A DNA stretch of 10,890 nucleotides from SIG575 sp964474295 (GTDB lineage: Bacteria; Bacillota; Clostridia; Oscillospirales; Acutalibacteraceae): contig CAYYRN010000052.1 in NCBI GenBank assembly GCA_964474295.1, forward strand, positions 1 through 10,890, read 5' to 3'. Made by a program: the position numbers and the translations under genes. Position 1 is the stretch's first letter. Each line of letters opens with the position of its first letter. The notes under the pieces are model-generated. The model worked only from the letters and a program-made list of their open reading frames with translations. It did no database searches and was not told where the DNA came from. Of the stretch, positions 1 through 7,368 are shown piece by piece.

Positions 1-53
1 CAAAAACTTTTCCTAATTTTTGAAAATGTATATACTTTTTTCTTTTTTTGTGT

Positions 54-72
54 TATATTATATAAGTATAAT
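54..72 (+). promoter_or_regulatory. Possible promoter -10 region upstream of rmuC
   Basis: The first 90 bases are very A/T-rich. They contain TATATT at 54-59 and TATAAT at 67-72 just before the first gene, either of which could be a -10 box. No good -35 box sits 16-18 bases upstream; TTGAAA at 20-25 is at the wrong distance. TATAAT at 67-72 would leave a leader of only about 10 bases. The preceding gene is not in the window, so readthrough from upstream cannot be excluded. Confidence 0.3.
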
Positions 73-90
73 TTTGTGGAGTGATAAGAA

Positions 91-1425
91 ATGCAGGAAT
101 ATGCTGTTGTGATAATTGCGGCGGTTAATTTGATAATTTCCGCATCTTTGCTTGTCGCAGCCGTTTCGTATAAAAGAAAGTCAAGCGAAAGCGAAAAAGA
201 AATACATTCTCTTAAAGAAAAGCTTTCGGCTCTTTCTTTTGACAGCAAGTATGTTGCGGATGAATTGCAGCGTAACAGAGCCGATTCGGCAACAAGTCAA
301 AAAATTATGAGGGATGAAATGGCATCCTCAATGCAGAAAATGTCCGATGAGCTTTTGAAAATGCGTAAGGATACTTATGATTATCATTTGAAAATGAACG
401 ATATGATTTCCCAATCGCTTGCTCTTATGCGTAAGGAAAATTCGGAGCAGACAGAAAGGCAAAACAGTGTCATAAGAAAATCCATAGAGGAAATGCAGAA
501 AAGCAACGAACAAAAGCTTGAAAAAATGCGTGAAACCGTTGATGAAAAGCTTACGAAAACGCTTGCAACAAGGCTTGACAGCTCTTTTAAAACGGTTTCC
601 GACCAGCTTGAAAACGTTTATAAATCTTTGGGAGAAATGAAAAATCTTTCGGCGGGTGTAACCGACCTTAACAGAGTTCTTACAAATGTAAAGGCAAGGG
701 GAACTTGGGCAGAGGTTCAGCTTGAAAGGATTCTCGAAGAAACAATTCCCAATATGTACGAAAAAAACGTGTCAACGAAATCCAACACCGAAAAAGTTGA
801 ATTTGCGGTAAAAATTCCGTCATCAGATTCAAGTGATGAAGTAATATGGCTGCCTATCGATTCAAAGTTCCCGATGGAAAGCTATATACGTCTTGCTTCC
901 GCTGCGGAAAGTGCCGATGCTGCATTGACGGCACAGGCTCGAAAAGAATTTGAAGCAGGTGTTGCCGCAAAAGCAAAAGAAATAACAAAATACATAAACG
1001 TTCCGAAAACAACACCGTTTGCGATTATGTACCTTGCTACGGAGGGACTTTACGCAGAGGTCGCATCATCCAAAACGGGTTTGATGGAAAAGCTTCATAA
1101 TGATTATAACATTATGGTTGCGGGGCCGTCTACCGTTACGGCATTACTTAATTCCTTGTCTGTCGGCTTCAGAGCCGTGGCAATAAATGAAAAAGCAGCA
1201 GAAGTCAGAAAGCTGCTTGCCGCAGCGAGAACACAGTACGATAAATTCGGTATTCTTCTTGAAAAAGCAAGAAAGAAGGTCGATGAAGCGGGCAAGGTTC
1301 TCGGAGATGCGCAAAGCAGAAATGACCTCATCGCCAAAAAGCTTAAAAATGTCGAAATGATTGAATCGGCACAATCCGATGAAATCCTCGGTATCGAGAG
1401 CTTTGCGGCAGATGAAGATGTTTAA
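91..1425 (+). CDS. rmuC: RmuC family protein (predicted DNA recombination/nuclease-fold protein)
   Basis: RmuC proteins are a poorly characterised family linked in E. coli to limiting inversion at short inverted repeats; their core is a predicted PD-(D/E)XK nuclease fold. The 444-residue length is usual. Residues about 5-25 form a hydrophobic membrane segment followed by a basic stretch (YKRK). Residues about 30-190 are rich in K, E, Q and M and look like a long coiled coil. The conserved core then begins with RGTWAEVQLERILEE (R203 onward), continues with the acidic/lysine motif LPIDSKFP (D257, K259) and the segment FAIMYLATEGLYAEV (310-324), and ends in a second helical region. ATG at 91 has GGAG at 78-81, a 9-base spacing. 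The next gene starts 18 bases after the stop. Family assignment is firm; the biochemical role is inferred from the family. Confidence 0.92.
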   Translation: MQEYAVVIIAAVNLIISASLLVAAVSYKRKSSESEKEIHSLKEKLSALSFDSKYVADELQRNRADSATSQKIMRDEMASSMQKMSDELLKMRKDTYDYHLKMNDMISQSLALMRKENSEQTERQNSVIRKSIEEMQKSNEQKLEKMRETVDEKLTKTLATRLDSSFKTVSDQLENVYKSLGEMKNLSAGVTDLNRVLTNVKARGTWAEVQLERILEETIPNMYEKNVSTKSNTEKVEFAVKIPSSDSSDEVIWLPIDSKFPMESYIRLASAAESADAALTAQARKEFEAGVAAKAKEITKYINVPKTTPFAIMYLATEGLYAEVASSKTGLMEKLHNDYNIMVAGPSTVTALLNSLSVGFRAVAINEKAAEVRKLLAAARTQYDKFGILLEKARKKVDEAGKVLGDAQSRNDLIAKKLKNVEMIESAQSDEILGIESFAADEDV

Positions 1426-1429
1426 AAAA

Positions 1430-1435
1430 AGGTGG
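1430..1435 (+). promoter_or_regulatory. Ribosome binding site AGGTGG that fixes the start of the phosphoesterase gene
   Basis: AGGTG matches the downstream half of the canonical AGGAGGTGA ribosome site. It lies 8 bases before ATG at 1444. The GTG at 1432, which is in frame, is part of this site and so cannot be the start codon. Confidence 0.7.
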
Positions 1436-1443
1436 TAAAAAAG

Positions 1444-4400
1444 ATGAAAAAAACAAGAATCAAGGTTTTGGCATTTGTTATGACTTTGGTAATGGTTCTT
1501 ACCGTAATTCCGTTTTCGGTTTTTGCGGCGGGAAAAAGCGATATTTCAATCGCAACGGTTTCGGATTCGCATTACTATGCAAATTCGCTTAAAGGAAACA
1601 GAACGGAAGATTATCAGGCTCTCGTTAAAAGCTCCACAACAACTCTCGACCTGACTGCCGCTTGTTTTGACACGGCACTTGAGATGCTTGCAAAAGAGCT
1701 TAAAAAAGAAGAGAATCCTTACCTTATCCTCCCCGGTGACCTCAGCTATCAGGGTGAATACGAGTCTCACGTTGAGGTTGCATCCAAGCTCGAAAAATGG
1801 GAAAAGGAAACGGGAATTAACGTTATCGTAATAAACGGCAACCACGATATAAACAACTCAAAAGCCGTTTCTTTTGTAAACGATAAAAAGGAATCCGCAA
1901 GAGCAACAACGCAGGAGGAATTCCGTGAGCTTTACAAAAACCTCGGTTACGATTTGGCATACCACACCTACACTCCTCCCAAAGGAAAACAGCAGGGCGG
2001 TCTTTCTTATTCGGTACGTCTTAAAGAGGGATACAGAATAATTCTTCTTGATACAAATATGTATTCGGCAGACTGCACAAAGGACGGAACGGACGAACAC
2101 GAAACAAGACAGTCGATAAGCGATGACCTTCTTAAATGGGCACTTAACGAATGTGCGGAAGCTAAGGCTTGCGGCGAAGAAATTATAGGTGTTTCCCACT
2201 CAAGTATGCTTGACCATCTCGGCTCATATCAGGAAAAAATCTTTGATGCTTTCCTTATCGAAGAATGGGAAGATGCCGTTTCGCAGCTTGCAGACGCAGG
2301 ATGGCACTTCAACTTCTGCGGACATCAGCACAACTCGGATATTGTTTCTTACGTTACCGACAGCGGAGAAACATTCTACGAATGTGAAACACCTCCCACC
2401 GGTACATATCCCTGCGGACTTTACATTTCGGAATTTACAAAGAATAACGGCAAAGTAACGGCTGAATACAATTATCACGATATAGACGAGGATTCGCCTG
2501 TTGTGCTTTACGGCGAAAAACAGCCTCAGCCGTTTAAGTATACGGCTTTCGGCAAGGCTTACGGTGACGGCGACATCACGGCTCTTGCAATGAACATCAT
2601 CGAATACAACCTCGGTTCGATTTTTGATGATATTTCAGAGTGCGGCGGAATACTTGAATACCTTGCACTTTCAGGCATTGACCTTCAGGCATTGCTCGAA
2701 GAATCGTTCAGCGGACTTTCCGTGGGAAGCATCGATATTTTCACGGCAGATAATATTATGAACCTCGCAAATGATGTGTGTGACCAGCTTTATGACACAT
2801 ATCTTGCGGATACGGATGACCTTTACGCTCTTATGGAAAGAGTTATAGATAAGGTTACGCAGATTGAGCTTACCGAAACACCCTGCACAAGCTTTATAGA
2901 TACGCTTGGTTTCGGAAGTGAAGAACACGGCGGAACTTTGGGCGACCTTGTTTATTGTGTTCTTGCTTATATGTTTGCCGGTGACGGCAACATTTCAAAC
3001 GACAAGTTTATGACAGAATGTCTTGACTTGCTCGAAAACGATACGGTAATTGTTGAAAACATCTTTAACACTCTCATCGATGTAATCCTCAATGACCTGC
3101 TTCTTGACGAGATTTTCGCAAAAACCGACCTTAATGTTGATGCATTGTTTGAATTTGGCGATATCGGCTTCATTCTCGGAAAAGTTGTTGACGGTATCCT
3201 TACGGTTATCCTCGGCGGTGACAAATCGCTTACAAACATTGTAGAGTTTGTTTTTGACCTCGGAATACTTGAGTGGGCATCTGTTTATGACCTTGTCGAT
3301 GACCTTCTCGGAGAGTACATAACGGAAAGCCAGTATGAATCTCTCAGCCTTGAAATTGCTTCGATTGTAAGAGGACTTGTTCACGATTCAAACCCCTATG
3401 CAAAGAACGGTCAGAGCGAAACCTGTAAATACACGGGCAAGGTTGAGGTTGAAGCAACAGCCGACAATTACAGAAAGCCTGCGATTATTACAGTTACTTA
3501 CGGTGAAGATTCTTCTTCAAGCTACAACATAAGCTGGTATACAAAAGCTTCTGTAAAGGGAACGGATATTGAAATCGTACCTTACAGCAAAAGTCCGAAA
3601 TTTACGGGCAACGCATCAAAATCTTCAAACATCAAAACAACAACCTCGTCAGTCACAAGAACATTCCCCGGAATCGATATCGGTATTTTCGGACTTATGA
3701 CCGTCGAAAAGAAAATGACAAGACATACCGTTGAAATTACGGGACTTCAGGCGGGCGGCAAGTATTGCTACCGCATTGGCGATGCTTCAAAAGGCTGGTG
3801 GAGTGAAACAGGCGTTCTCGAAACTGCCGATAATTCAAGAGAGGTTACATTCCTCCACACAACGGACTGTCAGTCGCAAAGCTCAAAGCAGTATGATGTT
3901 TGGGCAAACCTTCTCAGACAGGCAACAAAAATGTACCCCGACACCGACTTCATCCTTTCAACGGGTGATCTTGTCGATAACGGCGACAATCTCAAGCATT
4001 GGACTTGGGTTACAAACAACGCTTCAGACATTCTTATGAGCAAGGCTCTTATGCCCACGGCAGGTAACCACGATATAATTTCAGGCAGTACTTATGCTCT
4101 TGACACAAACTTCATTCTCTCGAATGTTCCCGAACAGGACAGAGAAACGGGTATTTACTATTCTTTCGATTATAATAATATCCACATAGCGGTTCTCAAC
4201 GCAAATAACCTCGGTGAAGATGAGGGCTTCTCGGAGGAACAAATCGAGTGGCTTAAAGAGGATATGACTTCAAGCGATGCCGAGTGGAAATTCGTTTCAA
4301 CTCATAAGGCGATTTATTCAAACGGCTCACACTACGATGACGATGATGTTATCGCAATGCGTGAACAGCTTTCCGTTCTTATGCCGGAGCTTGATATCGA

Positions 4401-4974
4401 TATGGTATTCCAAGGTCATGACCACGTTTACCTCAGAACGGATTCAATGGTAAACAACAAAGTTGTTCCCGCAGAGAAAGAAGACATTACTTTTGACGGC
4501 AGAACATACACGGCAAGCACAGACCCCGAAGGACCTTTCTATTTAATCGGCGGCTGTTCGGGAGTTAAGTATTATCTTACAAAGGATGCTTCCCTTACGG
4601 ATAAGCTTTTCCCCAGAGCGGAAAGTATTGTTGACTGCACACTTCCCGTTTTCTCCGCTGTTACAATCAAGGGCAACAAGCTTTATTTCGATGCTTATAT
4701 GCTCGACGGCAGCGATGCCGAAAGAATAGACAGTCTTGCAATTGTCAAAACTGATCTTGAGGAATACACACAAACAGGCAAATCGGATTATGACCCGAAA
4801 AACGACAGTTTCTTTGCCGACCTTAAAACGGACAGTGCAAATGTTGACACAGATGTATCTTCTTCCGTTTCAACGGGCAACGAAATTCCCTATGTTGCAT
4901 TTATCGTTCTTCCCGTCGCTTTTGCCGCCGTTGTTGTAACTTACAGAAAAAAGAGAAAATCAGAGCAGGAATAA
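1444..4974 (+). CDS. Exported, membrane-anchored double metallophosphoesterase with purple-acid-phosphatase-like second half
   Basis: This 1176-residue protein starts with a signal peptide (basic KKTRIK, hydrophobic core, VFAAG near residue 29). MPE domain 1 carries the full metal-site set: D41-S-H43, G98-D99, GNHD 132-135, H252, GHQH 293-296. Residues about 350-650 are an acidic, Leu/Ile-rich helical region with no motif I recognise. Residues about 677-795 look like the FnIII-type domain at the N-terminus of purple acid phosphatases (ITGLQAGGKYCYRIGD). MPE domain 2 follows: D808-C-Q810, G841-D842, GNHD 874-877, H954, GHDH 991-994. The C-terminus has a hydrophobic stretch (about 1149-1167) and a basic tail (RKKRK), so the enzyme should sit outside the cell, tethered to the membrane. 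Likely activity is hydrolysis of phosphomono- or diesters; the substrate is unknown. It lies between rmuC and prfB, with a 19-base gap to the latter. The start is set by AGGTGG at 1430-1435. Confidence 0.87.
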   Translation: MKKTRIKVLAFVMTLVMVLTVIPFSVFAAGKSDISIATVSDSHYYANSLKGNRTEDYQALVKSSTTTLDLTAACFDTALEMLAKELKKEENPYLILPGDLSYQGEYESHVEVASKLEKWEKETGINVIVINGNHDINNSKAVSFVNDKKESARATTQEEFRELYKNLGYDLAYHTYTPPKGKQQGGLSYSVRLKEGYRIILLDTNMYSADCTKDGTDEHETRQSISDDLLKWALNECAEAKACGEEIIGVSHSSMLDHLGSYQEKIFDAFLIEEWEDAVSQLADAGWHFNFCGHQHNSDIVSYVTDSGETFYECETPPTGTYPCGLYISEFTKNNGKVTAEYNYHDIDEDSPVVLYGEKQPQPFKYTAFGKAYGDGDITALAMNIIEYNLGSIFDDISECGGILEYLALSGIDLQALLEESFSGLSVGSIDIFTADNIMNLANDVCDQLYDTYLADTDDLYALMERVIDKVTQIELTETPCTSFIDTLGFGSEEHGGTLGDLVYCVLAYMFAGDGNISNDKFMTECLDLLENDTVIVENIFNTLIDVILNDLLLDEIFAKTDLNVDALFEFGDIGFILGKVVDGILTVILGGDKSLTNIVEFVFDLGILEWASVYDLVDDLLGEYITESQYESLSLEIASIVRGLVHDSNPYAKNGQSETCKYTGKVEVEATADNYRKPAIITVTYGEDSSSSYNISWYTKASVKGTDIEIVPYSKSPKFTGNASKSSNIKTTTSSVTRTFPGIDIGIFGLMTVEKKMTRHTVEITGLQAGGKYCYRIGDASKGWWSETGVLETADNSREVTFLHTTDCQSQSSKQYDVWANLLRQATKMYPDTDFILSTGDLVDNGDNLKHWTWVTNNASDILMSKALMPTAGNHDIISGSTYALDTNFILSNVPEQDRETGIYYSFDYNNIHIAVLNANNLGEDEGFSEEQIEWLKEDMTSSDAEWKFVSTHKAIYSNGSHYDDDDVIAMREQLSVLMPELDIDMVFQGHDHVYLRTDSMVNNKVVPAEKEDITFDGRTYTASTDPEGPFYLIGGCSGVKYYLTKDASLTDKLFPRAESIVDCTLPVFSAVTIKGNKLYFDAYMLDGSDAERIDSLAIVKTDLEEYTQTGKSDYDPKNDSFFADLKTDSANVDTDVSSSVSTGNEIPYVAFIVLPVAFAAVVVTYRKKRKSEQE

Positions 4975-4993
4975 TTTGGAGACAGGATAATTT

Positions 4994-6106
4994 ATGATTC
5001 AGTTTGAACAGTTAAGATTAGAACTTTTGGAACATCAGGAAGAACTCGACAGCCTCTATGAGGCTGTCGGGGTTGAAAAGATAAACGAAGAAATCGCAAA
5101 ACTCGAACAGCAGCAGACCGAGGACGGTTTTTGGGATGATATAGAAAATTCTCAAAAGGTTCTTCAAAGAACAAGTTCTCTTAAAAACAAGGTCAATGCG
5201 TATTCAAAGCTCAAGGGCGATTTTGAAGATGCTCTTGTGATGATTGAGCTTGCGGACGAGGCGGAGGATTTGGAGCTTTTCGATGAATGTTCCGACAGTG
5301 TGAACGCTGTTAAGAGAGAGCTTGAAAAGCAGACTCTCGGAACACTGCTTACAGGCGAATACGATTCTAAAAACGCTTTGCTTACTTTCCATGCGGGTGC
5401 GGGCGGAACAGAAGCTCAGGATTGGGCTCAGATGCTTGTGCGTATGTATCAGCATTGGGGCGAAGCACACGGCTATAAGGTGAGTATGCTGGATTTCCTC
5501 GACGGGGACGAAGCAGGACTTAAATCCGCAACGCTTCTTATCGAGGGCGAGAACGCATATGGCTTTATGAAAAGCGAATCGGGTGTTCATCGCCTTGTTC
5601 GTGTGTCTCCCTTTGATGCTTCGGGAAGAAGACACACTTCTTTTGCCTCTCTCGAAGTAATGCCCGAAATTGACGATACGATAGAAGTCGAAATCAGTCC
5701 CGAAGACATAAAAATGGACGTTTACCGTGCAAGCGGTGCAGGCGGTCAGAAAGTTAACAAAACTTCATCTGCGGTCAGGCTGACACATATTCCCACGGGA
5801 ATTATCGTTTCCTGTCAGGTCGAAAGAAGCCAGCATCAAAACAGAGAAGTTGCAATGCGAATGTTAAAATCGAAGCTCATCGAAATTAAAGAGCGTGAAC
5901 ACCTTGATAAGATAGAAGACATCAAGGGCGACCAAAAAGAAATCGGCTGGGGCAGTCAGATTCGCTCATACGTCTTTATGCCGTACACGCTTGTTAAAGA
6001 CCACCGCACAAATTACGAAATGGGCAACATCAATGCGGTTATGGACGGAGATATTGACGGCTTTATCAATGCGTATCTTAAAGCTCAGTCGCTCGAAAAT
6101 ATTTAA
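4994..6106 (+). CDS. prfB: Peptide chain release factor 2 (RF2)
   Basis: RF2 recognises UAA and UGA stop codons and triggers peptide release in the ribosome. Length (370 residues) is normal. The SPF tripeptide of RF2 anticodon-like recognition is at 205-207 (VSPFDASGRRHTSF) and the universal GGQ motif is at 250-252 (RASGAGGQKVNKT). Residue 246 is Ala, where E. coli K-12 is known for Thr. The N-terminal helical domain covers residues 1-100. The gene is a single open frame: the in-frame UGA and +1 frameshift site found near codon 25 in most bacterial prfB genes is absent, and a perfect hairpin lies in about that place (separate entry). ATG at 4994 has AGGA at 4984-4987 and GGAG at 4978-4981 upstream. 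It is 19 bases after the phosphoesterase stop and 28 before the cyclase gene. Confidence 0.97.
   Translation: MIQFEQLRLELLEHQEELDSLYEAVGVEKINEEIAKLEQQQTEDGFWDDIENSQKVLQRTSSLKNKVNAYSKLKGDFEDALVMIELADEAEDLELFDECSDSVNAVKRELEKQTLGTLLTGEYDSKNALLTFHAGAGGTEAQDWAQMLVRMYQHWGEAHGYKVSMLDFLDGDEAGLKSATLLIEGENAYGFMKSESGVHRLVRVSPFDASGRRHTSFASLEVMPEIDDTIEVEISPEDIKMDVYRASGAGGQKVNKTSSAVRLTHIPTGIIVSCQVERSQHQNREVAMRMLKSKLIEIKEREHLDKIEDIKGDQKEIGWGSQIRSYVFMPYTLVKDHRTNYEMGNINAVMDGDIDGFINAYLKAQSLENI
5045..5071 (+). repeat. Perfect inverted repeat (hairpin) inside the 5' end of prfB
   Basis: GACAGCCTC (5048-5056), loop TAT (5057-5059), GAGGCTGTC (5060-5068) is a perfect 9-base-pair stem. It extends outward through C5047-G5069, a T5046/G5070 wobble and C5045-G5071, giving about 12 pairs. 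It encodes residues D19 to V25 (DSLYEAV) and lies about where the RF2 programmed frameshift window normally is. No T-run follows, so it is not an intrinsic terminator. Function is unknown; it may be chance. Confidence 0.75.
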
Positions 6107-6134
6107 AACGTGCATCCGTTGTGAGGTGTGACCG

Positions 6135-6737
6135 ATGGAAATAATCGATATTACTAAAGGTATGTTTTCAGCCGAGATTTATCCCGGCGACCCGGAACCG
6201 TCAAAGCAGAATTTTCAAAGCATCGAAAACGGTGACGGCTGTAATCTTAATGCTTTTTTTGCCTGCTGTCATACGGGTACGCACGTTGACGCTCCGCTTC
6301 ATTTTATAGATGACGGTAAATCAATCGATAAAATGAGTATGGTGCCGTTCATAGGCCCGTGCAGGGTAATTGATGTTCCCGAAGGCCCGATTACGGGTGA
6401 ATATGTCGAAAACAGCTTTCCGAGGGGATGCAGAAGGCTTCTTCTCAGATCCGAGGGCAAGGCATATTTTCTTGACCACGGTGCTCAGGCGGCGGCAAAT
6501 TTGGGAATCCTTTTGATAGGAACGGATGCCCTTTCGGTCGGAACGCAAGGCAATCAAATTGCACCTCACAAGGCTTTTTTAAACAAAGAAATCGCTGTGC
6601 TTGAAGGATTGGATCTTACGGGTGTTGATAACGGCAGTTACTTCCTTATGGCACAGCCTATGAAATTAGAGGGTATGGAGGCTGCTCCCGTAAGAGCGCT
6701 GCTGATAAAGGGCGATTTTCACTGGGACGCACAGTAA
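6135..6737 (+). CDS. Cyclase / kynurenine formamidase-fold metal hydrolase
   Basis: This 200-residue protein belongs to the cyclase family, which includes KynB-type kynurenine formamidases and other metal-dependent amide or ester hydrolases. The signature metal-binding motif HTGTHVDAPLHF is at residues 46-57 (H46, H50, D52, H56). Later family blocks are also present: GTDALSV, then APHKAFLNKEIAVLEGLDL, and a C-terminal GMEAAPVRALLI. There is no signal peptide, so it should be cytoplasmic. ATG at 6135 is preceded by GAGGTG at 6123-6128. The next gene starts 10 bases after the stop, with its ribosome site touching this stop codon, indicating co-transcription. No other tryptophan-degradation gene is in the window, so a true kynurenine role is not supported; the substrate is open. 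Confidence 0.87.
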   Translation: MEIIDITKGMFSAEIYPGDPEPSKQNFQSIENGDGCNLNAFFACCHTGTHVDAPLHFIDDGKSIDKMSMVPFIGPCRVIDVPEGPITGEYVENSFPRGCRRLLLRSEGKAYFLDHGAQAAANLGILLIGTDALSVGTQGNQIAPHKAFLNKEIAVLEGLDLTGVDNGSYFLMAQPMKLEGMEAAPVRALLIKGDFHWDAQ

Positions 6738-6747
6738 GGAGAAACGA

Positions 6748-7338
6748 ATGAAAAGATTTATAGATTTTTTTCTGAGTCTTGTTTCGATAATTATACTTTC
6801 TCCGCTGTTAATTATAATTTCGCTTGCGGTACTTTTTTCAAGCGGCAGACCGGTGATTTTCAAGCAGCAACGTGTAGGGTATAAAAATAAGCTTTTTACA
6901 ATTTACAAATTCCGCACAATGAAGGCGGGAATGAGGCAGACCAAGACCGAGGATTTGACAAAAGAAGAGGTCGAAAACGATATAACCCTTATAGGAAAAT
7001 TTTTAAGGAAATTAAGCCTTGATGAGTTGCCTCAGCTTTTTAATATTTTAAAGGGTGATATGAGCTTTGTAGGGCCGAGACCTCTTATACCTCAAGAAGT
7101 GGAAATAAGGAAGCTTCGTGAAAAATACAACGTCTATTCCGTGCGTCCGGGAATTACGGGTTGGGCGCAGGTTAACGGACGTGATTTGATAAGTGATGAG
7201 CAAAAAGCAAAGCTTGACAAAGAATATATCGAAAACCGTTCGCTTTTTACAGATATAAAAATTTTGTTTAAAACCGTGTGGGTAGTGGTTTCAGGCAAGG
7301 ACGTTGTGGACGGCGAAACAGGCATAAGCCATAAATAA
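6748..7338 (+). CDS. Small bacterial sugar transferase (polyprenyl-phosphate phosphoglycosyl transferase)
   Basis: Proteins of this family (PglC/WcaJ C-terminal type) move a sugar-1-phosphate from a UDP-sugar to undecaprenyl phosphate at the inner face of the membrane, the first step in building many surface glycans. The 196 residues cover just the catalytic core. KRFIDFF and a hydrophobic re-entrant helix with Ser-Pro (about residues 8-30) are followed by QQRVGY (40-45), YKFRTMK (53-59), the catalytic Asp-Glu pair in LSLDELPQL (D92, E93), FVGPRPL (107-113) and RPGITGWAQVNGR. The ribosome site AAGGAG overlaps the upstream stop codon. No other glycosyltransferase, flippase or polymerase gene is nearby, so the pathway and sugar are unknown. 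Confidence 0.92.
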   Translation: MKRFIDFFLSLVSIIILSPLLIIISLAVLFSSGRPVIFKQQRVGYKNKLFTIYKFRTMKAGMRQTKTEDLTKEEVENDITLIGKFLRKLSLDELPQLFNILKGDMSFVGPRPLIPQEVEIRKLREKYNVYSVRPGITGWAQVNGRDLISDEQKAKLDKEYIENRSLFTDIKILFKTVWVVVSGKDVVDGETGISHK

Positions 7339-7353
7339 AAGCGATTTGTTTTT

Positions 7354-7360
7354 AAGGAGA
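7354..7360 (+). promoter_or_regulatory. Ribosome binding site AAGGAGA that fixes the start of the first EEP gene
   Basis: AAGGAGA ends 8 bases before ATG at 7369. The in-frame GTG at 7363 is only 2 bases from this site, too close to be used, so the ATG is the better start. Confidence 0.7.
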
Positions 7361-7368
7361 GTGTGGAA

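Noticed and set aside
1432..1443. GTG at 1432 as start of the large phosphoesterase gene
   Set aside because: The GTG is part of the ribosome site AGGTGG; ATG at 1444 has proper spacing and begins a normal signal peptide.
2995..3384. 129-codon open frame on - strand inside the phosphoesterase gene, and similar long antisense frames elsewhere
   Set aside because: These are shadows of the strongly coding + strand; compositions look random and none has a family motif.
5045..5071. prfB hairpin as an intrinsic terminator or attenuator
   Set aside because: No T-run follows the stem and it lies inside the coding frame.
7363..7368. GTG at 7363 as start of the first EEP gene
   Set aside because: Only 2 bases from AAGGAGA; ATG at 7369 has the right spacing.
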